Assembly: GCA_900555955.1 (NCBI GenBank)
Contig: USNA01000081.1
Coordinates: 1-5,519 of the forward strand
Direction: 5' to 3'
DNA length: 5,519 nt
Source of the DNA: an uncultured Collinsella sp.
GTDB taxonomy: Bacteria > Actinomycetota > Coriobacteriia > Coriobacteriales > Coriobacteriaceae
Made by a program: the position numbers and the translations under genes. The notes under the pieces were generated by a model, which saw nothing but the letters and a program-made list of their open reading frames with translations, did no database searches and was not told the origin of the DNA. Below, piece after piece: positions 1 through 5,078 of this stretch (position 1 is its first letter; the number at the start of each line of letters is the position of its first letter).

Positions 1-41
1 CCCACGACGGAGCGACACAAAACAACAGCGTACCCGACGCA

Positions 42-83
42 AAAGGCGCGCCAGGGAATTCATCCCCGGCGCGCCTTTCTTTT
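42..83 (+). terminator. Rho-independent terminator, probably bidirectional
   Basis: An 11-bp perfect stem pairs 42-52 with 68-78 (AAAGGCGCGCC with GGCGCGCCTTT). An inner GGG/CCC pairing (54-56 with 64-66) closes a short loop. On the plus strand it runs into a T-rich tail, TTTCTTTT at 76-83, so it should end transcription of a gene lying left of the window. On the minus strand the same stem is followed by TTTT (44-41), so it can also end the ABC operon, whose last stop codon is at 117-115. It is therefore most likely a shared terminator between convergent genes. The left-hand gene is not visible: bases 1-41 show no recognisable coding content. Confidence 0.85.
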
Positions 84-84
84 G

Positions 85-115
85 ATGTGACAAAGGGACT
101 GCCCCTTTGTCACAT
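85..115. repeat. Perfect palindromic REP-like element after the ABC gene
   Basis: Bases 86-97 (TGTGACAAAGGG) are the exact reverse complement of 103-114, with a 5-nt loop (98-102). An additional A-T pair at 85/115 makes 13 bp. The right arm touches the TAA stop codon (117-115) of the ABC gene. The hairpin lacks a T tract on either strand, so it is not itself a typical terminator. Its sequence resembles the GTGACAAAGGGAC...GTCCCTTTGTCAC palindromes that I recall as dispersed repeats linked to RAYT (REP-associated tyrosine transposase) elements in Firmicutes and Coriobacteria. That identification is from memory. It might act as an mRNA-stabilising 3' hairpin. Confidence 0.6.
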
Positions 116-2100
116 TAGGCGAACTGGCTCAAGTAGAGGTCGGCATAAGCGCCCTCGGCAGCCAGCAGCTCCTTGTGCGTACCCTGCTCGATGATGTTGC
201 CATGGTCCATGACCAAGATCAGGTCGGCATCCACGATCGTCGACAGGCGATGCGCGATCACAAAGCTGGTGCGCCCGCGCATGAGCGCGTCCATGGCGCG
301 GCCGATAGCAAGCTCGGTGCGCGTGTCCACGCTTGAGGTCGCCTCGTCCAGGATGAGAATCGCCGGGTTGTTGAGCAGCACGCGCGCAATGGTCAGCAGC
401 TGGCGCTGGCCCTGGCTAATGCTCTCGGCATCGTTGGCCACCCGCGTGTCATAACCCTGCGGCATGGTGCGCACAAAGAAGTCGACCTGCGCGGCGCGCG
501 CGGCCGCCACAATCTCCTCGCGCGTTGCCCCGGGGCAGCCGTAGGCGATGTTCTGTGCAATCGTGCCATCGAACAGCCAGGCGTCCTGCAGCACCATGCC
601 AAACTGCTGCCGCAGCTCGCCGCGGTCCACGCCGTCGAGCGTAATGCGGCCGCCGTCAATCTCGTAAAAGCGCATGAGCAGGTTGATGAGCGTGGTCTTG
701 CCCGCGCCCGTGGTTCCCACCACCGCAATCTTCTGACCCGGCTCGGCGGTAAACGACACGTCGCGCATGAGCGGCTTGTCTGGCGCGTAGCCAAAGCGTA
801 CATGCTCAAAAGCGACACGGCCCTCAACGCGACCCGGCAGCCTGGCGGCCTCGCCCGGCTGCGGATCCGCCTCCATCTCGGGTTCATCGAGCAGGTCGAA
901 CACGCGCTCCGCACTCGCCAGCGCGCTCTGCAGCGAGTTGAAGGTAAACGACAGCTGCGTCATGGGCTCAGATGCCTCGTAGATAAACTGGAAGAACGCC
1001 TGGAACACGCCGACGGTCATGTGGCCGGCAACCAGCATACTGCAGCCCACAATCGCAATCACGATCTGTGCCAGGCGGCCGATAAAGCGCACCGCGGGGC
1101 CGACGGCGTTAATCATGAAGTCGGCCTTGGCACTCACGCGTGCCAGCTCGCCCGAGGCCTGGTGTACCTCGGCAGAACTTTGGCGCTCGCGGTTAAACGC
1201 GCGAATCACCAGACGGCCCGAGTAGCCTTCCTCAACCGCGCTCGTAATCCTTGACACCCACTCCTGGCGCTCACCGGTTACGTCATGCGTGCGGCGCGAG
1301 ACCACCTTGGTCACCAACAGCGACAACGCCGTAAAGAACAAAAAGACGAGCGTGAGCGGCACGCTAAACACGAACATCACGCTCACGGCGCCCACCACGG
1401 TACCGATCGACACCAGAAGCTGCAGCAAGCCGCGCTGCATGCTCTCGGACATCTTGTCCAAGTCGTTGGTCGCACGGCTGACGACCTCACCGGGACGATG
1501 CGCGTCAAAGAAGGCAAGCGGCAGACGGTTGAGCTTTTGTGCGATGCGGTTGCGTAGGAGCAGGTTGAGGCGTTCGGCCACGCTCGACATCAAAAAGCTC
1601 TGGAGTGCGTAGAACGAGGCAGCGGCCGTCCAGATCATAAAGTAGATGAAGATGGTCCTGCCGCAGTTCTCCCAGGTGATGTTGAAGGTGGTGTCGTTGG
1701 CAAACGCCACCTGAATGTGGCCCCACAGCTCATCGATCACGCGGGCGCTGTATGCCGGCGCGGCGGTGTTAAAGATGGCATAGAACACAATGCTCGCGAA
1801 CACGATATAGAAGCGCCAGTGGTCGCCGGCAGCCTCGCTCCACAGGCGGCGCACCGTCGCCCAGGTGTCGCGGGGTGTCTCGTCCTCATCCTCGTCGTCA
1901 ACGTCGCGCATGCGCTCCGCCTCGGCGCGGGCGCGCTCGTCCTCGGCGCGCTCATTTTCCTCATAGAGTGCCTGGCGACGAGCCTCGCGCTCCGCCGCCT
2001 TGGCGGCTTCGTCCAGGTCGGGCGTGGCGCCCGTCTCCTCAACTGTCTCTGCATCCGCGGCGCCATCGGCGATGCCCTGCTTCTTGAGCTCCTCGGTCAT
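115..2100 (-). CDS. ABC transporter ATP-binding/permease protein, catalytic half of a heterodimeric exporter (BmrD/TM288-like)
   Basis: This is a type IV ABC exporter half of 661 residues, counted from ATG 2100. The order is: an acidic, charged N-terminal tail (1-90); a six-helix membrane domain (about 95-390), with first helices near 97-117 and 150-170; and a nucleotide-binding domain (about 427-661). Visible motifs are Walker A GTTGAGKT (462-469, Lys468), Q-loop Gln505, Walker B ILILDEA with catalytic Glu586, and switch His617. The signature is ISQGQ (561-565) instead of LSGGQ. An intact Glu/His with an altered signature marks the catalytic subunit of a heterodimer whose partner is the gene just upstream. 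Size matches BmrD (673 residues). Oddity: the Walker A Lys to Q-loop Gln distance is 37 residues, against 42 in the partner and in MsbA, a five-residue shortening after LDGVD. A GTG at 2109 would add MSS, but it lies inside the ribosome binding site, so ATG 2100 is preferred. The substrate is unknown; drug, peptide or lipid export is possible. Confidence 0.93.
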   Translation of the reverse strand: MTEELKKQGIADGAADAETVEETGATPDLDEAAKAAEREARRQALYEENERAEDERARAEAERMRDVDDEDEDETPRDTWATVRRLWSEAAGDHWRFYIVFASIVFYAIFNTAAPAYSARVIDELWGHIQVAFANDTTFNITWENCGRTIFIYFMIWTAAASFYALQSFLMSSVAERLNLLLRNRIAQKLNRLPLAFFDAHRPGEVVSRATNDLDKMSESMQRGLLQLLVSIGTVVGAVSVMFVFSVPLTLVFLFFTALSLLVTKVVSRRTHDVTGERQEWVSRITSAVEEGYSGRLVIRAFNRERQSSAEVHQASGELARVSAKADFMINAVGPAVRFIGRLAQIVIAIVGCSMLVAGHMTVGVFQAFFQFIYEASEPMTQLSFTFNSLQSALASAERVFDLLDEPEMEADPQPGEAARLPGRVEGRVAFEHVRFGYAPDKPLMRDVSFTAEPGQKIAVVGTTGAGKTTLINLLMRFYEIDGGRITLDGVDRGELRQQFGMVLQDAWLFDGTIAQNIAYGCPGATREEIVAAARAAQVDFFVRTMPQGYDTRVANDAESISQGQRQLLTIARVLLNNPAILILDEATSSVDTRTELAIGRAMDALMRGRTSFVIAHRLSTIVDADLILVMDHGNIIEQGTHKELLAAEGAYADLYLSQFA

Positions 2101-2101
2101 G

Positions 2102-3838
2102 CTACTCACCTCCCTTCATCTGCGATTCCGCGATAGCACGGTACACCTCGCAGGTTTCCATGAGCTCGTCGTGCGTGCCTAGGCCCACGACCTCGCCATC
2201 CCTGAGCACCACGATCTGGTCGGCATGCAGAATGGTCGAGATACGCTGCGCGATGATGAGCACCGCAGCGTCACGCGTCTCGTCTTGCAACGCATGGCGC
2301 AGGGCGGCATCGGTCTTAAAGTCCAGGGCCGAGAAACTGTCATCGAAGATATATAGATCGGCATGCTTCATGAGCGCACGGGCGATGGCCAGACGCTGGC
2401 GCTGGCCGCCCGAAAAGTTCGTGCCGCCCTGCGCCACCGGGGTATCGAGCCCCTGCGGCTGATCGAGCACAAAGGTGCTCTGGGCAACCCGGAGCGCATG
2501 AAGCATGTCGGCCTCAGTCGCGTCTTCGTTGCCAAAGCGCAGATTGCTTGCTACGGTGCCCGAGAACAGCCATGCCTTTTGCGGCACATAGGCAATGCGC
2601 CCGCGAATCTCGTCTTGCGAAAGGTCGTGCAGATCAACGCCGTCCAGGCGAATGGCGCCCTTGGTGGCATCGTGGAAGCGCAGCAGGAGCTTGGCCACCG
2701 TCGATTTGCCCGAGCCCGTCGAGCCGACGATCGCGGTCGTCTGACCGCGGCGACAGGTAAAGCTCAGATTGCACAGCGTGTCCTCGTCGGCGTCGTCAAA
2801 ACGAAACGACATATGATCGAACACGGCGACCGCGTCGGCTCCGTCTGCGGACTCAGGCGCCCCGTCGCCCAGCGTAGCCTTGCCGTCCACGATGCTCGGC
2901 TCGATTTCGAGCACCTGCTGCGCACGGTTGAGGCACGCCGCGGCGCGCGGAAGCGTCAGAATCACCATCTGCGCCATCATCACAAAGAAAAGAATCAGGA
3001 TCGCGTATTCCAACACGGCCGAAATGCTGCCGATTTGCATGGCGTGGACGCCCACGCGGTTGCCGCCCACCCACAGCACCGCCACCTCGGCGATGTTCAT
3101 CAAAAAGAAGCTGGAGCTGTCGAGGCCCACAAACAGGTGGTTGACCTTGATGGCGTTGGCCGCGTAATCGCTAAACACCTCGTCCAGGCGCTGCTCCTCG
3201 TGGCGCTCCTTGTTAAATGCGCGGATGACGCGCACGCCCACGATGTTCTCGCGCAGCACCACGTTCATGCGGTCGATAAAGCTCTGCAGGCGCATAAAAA
3301 TCGGCGCGGCGTTAGCCACCGTAAAGACCGCCGCCACCAGCACGATCGCAACCACCACGCCCAGCAGCGTGCCCATGGCGGGATCGATGAACCAAGCAAA
3401 AATGATGCCTGCCACGGCCAAGAATGGCACCGGCAACACCAGCTGAATCGTCTGAAGGACAGCTTGCTGAATCACGTTGATGTCGTTGAGCGAGCGTGTG
3501 ATCATCGAACCCGTGCCAAAGCGCTCAAAGTCGCTGGCGGACAGCTCGAGCGACTTGTCGTACACAGCATTGCGGATATCGCAGGCCACGTTGGCGGCCA
3601 GGCGCGCCGAAAGATAGCAGCCCAGCACCGTGCCGCCGCTAGCCATGCTGGTCGCAATAAACATGTATAGGCCGTTGCGTAAAATGTAGTCGACATCGCC
3701 CGTGGTAATACCGGTGTTGACCATGTTCGCCAGCATCGTGGGAACCAACAGCGTACCGACGTTATCCACCAGCAGCACCAGCAGCGTCACTGCGACAAGC
3801 CCTCGATAGGGCTTCAAAAATCTCATTAGCAGTCGCAC
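2102..3838 (-). CDS. ABC transporter ATP-binding/permease protein, degenerate-site half of a heterodimeric exporter (BmrC/TM287-like)
   Basis: This 578-residue ABC exporter half has six membrane helices in residues 14-297 (clear segments near 14-34, 57-78, 131-176, 246-262 and 275-297) and a nucleotide-binding domain from about 337. Motifs: Walker A GSTGSGKS (372-379, Lys378), Q-loop Gln420, signature FSGGQ (475-479), and Walker B LYIFDD (495-500). Asp500 replaces the catalytic glutamate, and Gln531 replaces the switch histidine. These substitutions are those of the non-catalytic subunit in heterodimeric exporters (BmrC, TM287). Its good signature should complete the active site of the partner encoded one base downstream. 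Length agrees with BmrC (585). The start is uncertain. GTG 3838 has a close upstream AGGGGGAG (3848-3841), while ATG 3826 overlaps the regulator's stop as TAATG and would start four residues later. I prefer GTG because the resulting N-terminus (MRLLMRFLKPYR) fits the family better. Confidence 0.92.
   Translation of the reverse strand: MRLLMRFLKPYRGLVAVTLLVLLVDNVGTLLVPTMLANMVNTGITTGDVDYILRNGLYMFIATSMASGGTVLGCYLSARLAANVACDIRNAVYDKSLELSASDFERFGTGSMITRSLNDINVIQQAVLQTIQLVLPVPFLAVAGIIFAWFIDPAMGTLLGVVVAIVLVAAVFTVANAAPIFMRLQSFIDRMNVVLRENIVGVRVIRAFNKERHEEQRLDEVFSDYAANAIKVNHLFVGLDSSSFFLMNIAEVAVLWVGGNRVGVHAMQIGSISAVLEYAILILFFVMMAQMVILTLPRAAACLNRAQQVLEIEPSIVDGKATLGDGAPESADGADAVAVFDHMSFRFDDADEDTLCNLSFTCRRGQTTAIVGSTGSGKSTVAKLLLRFHDATKGAIRLDGVDLHDLSQDEIRGRIAYVPQKAWLFSGTVASNLRFGNEDATEADMLHALRVAQSTFVLDQPQGLDTPVAQGGTNFSGGQRQRLAIARALMKHADLYIFDDSFSALDFKTDAALRHALQDETRDAAVLIIAQRISTILHADQIVVLRDGEVVGLGTHDELMETCEVYRAIAESQMKGGE
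2106..2113 (-). promoter_or_regulatory. Ribosome binding site that fixes the start of the catalytic ABC half
   Basis: The minus strand reads GGGAGGTGA across 2113-2106 (with flanking G), five bases before ATG 2100-2098. It is built into the last codons (Lys-Gly-Gly-Glu) of the upstream ABC gene, whose TAG stop is at 2104-2102. The alternative GTG start at 2109 is part of this site and so cannot be the natural start. The one-base gap between stop and start implies coupled translation of the two subunits. Confidence 0.85.
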
Positions 3839-4313
3839 GGCTCCCCCTCACGTCGATCTTGCATCTGACCTTCAGCTGCCACCTGCCGCTTAAATGTCTC
3901 GCACTCGTCACCGAGCACCTGAGAAAATTTGCCGATCAAGCGCATAATCTCGCGTTGCTCACACGGCTCAAGCGCGCCAAAGGCTCGCTGCTCGGCCTTG
4001 AGTGCCGGCAGTGCATAACGCTCGGCAAATCGCCTGCCCTCTTCGGTCAGGCTCACAACCTTGTTCTTGCGACTGCCTTCGGCAAACTCCAGCGTGGCGA
4101 AACCCCGCGCCGTCAAGGTTTTAATGGCCGAGTTTATGGTCTGTTTGCTATAGAACCATTCGCTTGTCAGACGACTTACAGCAATGCTACCGCCCGCCGT
4201 GCTGGTGTCGACGAGCATCCAATAGGCGCAGTCCGAAAGACCGCAGGTGCGCGCGAACGGTCAAGCCCGTTGAGCATCCGGTCGAAATCGACCAGGCTAA
4301 CTGCATTATTCAT
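3826..4313 (-). pseudogene. MarR-family transcriptional regulator, frameshifted near its N-terminus
   Basis: The operon's likely repressor. The intact frame is open from 4260 to the stop at 3828-3826. It encodes the end of helix 1 (FARTCGLSDCAYWM), a winged helix-turn-helix with recognition helix SKQTINSAIKTLTARGF, a wing (FAEGSRKNKVVSLTEEG) and a C-terminal dimerisation helix. The only in-frame ATG giving a long product is at 4218 (130 residues). It has no ribosome binding site and would omit the N-terminal dimer helix. The expected N-terminus lies in another frame: ATG 4313, with GGGAG just upstream, gives MNNAVSLVDFDRMLNGLDR and then runs out of phase to a stop at 4178-4176. One added base near 4258 would join the two pieces. 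Relatives that I recall have about four more residues here, so a 13-base deletion is also possible. It may be a true loss of function, a strain variant or a sequence error. The regulator's stop overlaps the ABC gene. Confidence 0.8.
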
Positions 4314-4329
4314 CTCTCCCGCCATTCGA

Positions 4330-4377
4330 TAGTCCGAGTTTTGACTAATTTGTTTTTAGATTAGTCCGAGATTTGAC
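4330..4377. promoter_or_regulatory. Operator-like double direct repeat with central inverted repeat
   Basis: Two 16-base copies, TAGTCCGAGTTTTGAC at 4330-4345 and TAGTCCGAGATTTGAC at 4362-4377, differ at one base. They start 32 bases apart, about three helical turns. Each has AGTC...GAC(T) half-site symmetry. Between them GACTAAT (4343-4349) and ATTAGTC (4360-4366) form a 7-bp inverted repeat with a 10-base spacer. One direct copy sits between the -35 and -10 hexamers and touches the -10. The other lies just downstream of the expected transcription start. This fits a repressor site, most simply for the adjacent MarR protein. That binding is inferred, not shown. Confidence 0.6.
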
Positions 4378-4386
4378 CATCGTCAA
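4358..4386 (-). promoter_or_regulatory. Candidate promoter of the marR-ABC operon
   Basis: On the minus strand, TTGACG (4386-4381) is followed after exactly 17 bases by TAATCT (4363-4358). The first matches the -35 consensus at five of six positions; the second is a weaker -10. Transcription would begin near 4351, leaving a leader of about 38 bases to ATG 4313. The -10 lies inside operator-like repeats, as expected for an autoregulated MarR promoter. Upstream lies the terminator of the small gene at 4493-4783, so the operon should start here. Confidence 0.6.
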
Positions 4387-4429
4387 TAAGTTCGTTATAT
4401 ATGGTCGGCTCTACATTGCATATCGACAG

Positions 4430-4463
4430 AAAAAGACCGCCGGCGCGGGGGCGGCGCCGGCGG
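4430..4463 (-). terminator. Rho-independent terminator of the small gene
   Basis: On the minus strand a perfect 10-bp GC stem (CCGCCGGCGC at 4463-4454 with GCGCCGGCGG at 4446-4437) closes a 7-base loop. It is followed by TCTTTTT (4436-4430). It begins 30 bases after the TAA stop of the small gene at 4493 and lies before the MarR operon promoter. It therefore separates the two same-strand transcription units. Confidence 0.9.
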
Positions 4464-4492
4464 GCACGCGAGAATAGCGATGTATTTGCCCG

Positions 4493-4783
4493 TTAGGCAG
4501 CGACGGCCTCGTAGACCGTGGCGCCCGAGAAGCTGTCGTGCAGGCTCTTGCCGCAGATCCACGGCAGTTCGACGACCTCACAGACCGTGTTAACCAGCTC
4601 GGAGCAGTCAGTAAAGTGGCCCTTGTCGTTGAGGGCCTCGCAATCCTGAACACGCCAATAGCCATCGGTGTGCGTGATGTAGTACTCGTGATCGTTGATC
4701 GACACGAAAGCTCGCGTCTTGGAACGCAGCAGCTTCAGAAATCCTTCGAAGTCAGTCTCGACAACATCTCCAGCCTGGAACAT
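4493..4783 (-). CDS. Small conserved-looking protein of unknown function
   Basis: A 96-residue, acidic, soluble-looking protein that I do not recognise. It starts MFQAGDVVETDFEGF and ends with a short Ala-rich tail. It has no signal peptide, no convincing membrane helix and no known catalytic motif. It has four cysteines (48, 60, 68, 77) and four histidines (32, 38, 56, 82), but not in a classic zinc-finger spacing. The middle (DHEYYITHTDGYWRVQDCEAL) is rich in aromatic residues and looks like beta strands. ATG 4783 is chosen because AGGAGGT (4797-4791) lies seven bases upstream; the frame extends to 4813 but that start would ignore this site. It has its own terminator (4463-4430) and a candidate promoter (4848-4820), so it appears to be a monocistronic gene. 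It is certainly expressed-looking; its function is unknown. Confidence 0.75.
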   Translation of the reverse strand: MFQAGDVVETDFEGFLKLLRSKTRAFVSINDHEYYITHTDGYWRVQDCEALNDKGHFTDCSELVNTVCEVVELPWICGKSLHDSFSGATVYEAVAA

Positions 4784-4790
4784 GATAGTT

Positions 4791-4797
4791 ACCTCCT
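4791..4797 (-). promoter_or_regulatory. Ribosome binding site of the small gene
   Basis: AGGAGGT on the minus strand, seven bases before ATG 4783-4781, is a near-perfect Shine-Dalgarno match. It decides the start of the 96-residue protein, excluding the longer 106-residue reading. Confidence 0.85.
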
Positions 4798-4817
4798 GGC
4801 CCAGCGCCACCACAGCG

Positions 4818-4861
4818 CATTGATAAACGTTGGTACCCCTTTAGTAAAACCTTTATCAATG
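4818..4861 (-). promoter_or_regulatory. Candidate promoter of the small gene, flanked by a perfect inverted repeat
   Basis: CATTGATAAA (4818-4827) and TTTATCAATG (4852-4861) are exact reverse complements separated by 24 bases. Within them, on the minus strand, TTTACT (4848-4843) and TATCAA (4825-4820) are spaced 17 bases apart, each matching four of six promoter consensus positions. The -10 lies in one arm, and the other arm lies just upstream of the -35. Transcription would start near 4813, about 30 bases before ATG 4783. The arms could be an operator for an unknown regulator. The promoter assignment is tentative. Confidence 0.45.
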
Positions 4862-5078
4862 GATATGCGCCCATGATTTAGGCAAGTGGTAAAAAACCGC
4901 AGGGTAGACGGGATAAAACGTTTAACCATCTCATCAGCTTCTCACATTCTTGCCGCAGTTTTATGCAAACCGACTTTTCCGATTGGTAGCCATTGCTGTT
5001 TGGGACCCTCTGCGCGATTACAGCCACGGCACGACGGGTAAGAACGGAGCATCTGCAACGTCATCGCTAGGAGAACCC
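4862..5078. other. Intergenic region between divergent genes, no gene seen
   Basis: Together with 4784-4861 this makes about 295 bases between the small minus-strand gene and the plus-strand nitroreductase. I find no tRNA, no convincing small open frame and no terminator. It contains an AT-rich palindrome AAACGTTT at 4916-4923 within TAAAACGTTTAA, reminiscent of LacI-family half-sites but too short to assign. A plus-strand promoter for the nitroreductase should lie here. The best pair seen, TTGCTG (4993-4998) and GATTAC (5016-5021) with a 17-base spacer, matches only three of six at each hexamer, so I do not call it. Confidence 0.5.

Noticed and set aside
802..1726. Several open frames of 68-150 codons on the plus strand and one minus-strand frame inside the catalytic ABC gene
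   Set aside because: Low-complexity translations in alternative frames of a well-supported gene.
2101..2109. GTG at 2109 as the start of the catalytic ABC half
   Set aside because: The GTG is part of the Shine-Dalgarno sequence serving ATG 2100.
1717..2182. Plus-strand frames opposite the N-terminus of the catalytic ABC half
   Set aside because: They mirror the charged Ala/Glu/Arg codons of the real gene and show no domain; the real gene's start is supported by its ribosome binding site.
2363..3670. 435-codon plus-strand open frame opposite the degenerate ABC half
   Set aside because: It is antisense to a clear ABC gene; its His/Arg/Ala-rich translation has no recognisable domain and is a GC-bias shadow.
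4255..4265. Programmed -1 ribosomal frameshift in the MarR gene
   Set aside because: No slippery X XXY YYZ heptamer or evident downstream stimulatory structure; an indel is simpler.
3859..4364. Plus-strand frames across the MarR region
   Set aside because: They are antisense to a recognisable winged-helix gene and have no start signals.
4411..4665. 84-codon minus-strand frame overlapping the small gene and its terminator
   Set aside because: It runs through a strong terminator hairpin in a different frame from the better supported 96-residue gene and has an Arg/Ser-rich shadow-like translation.
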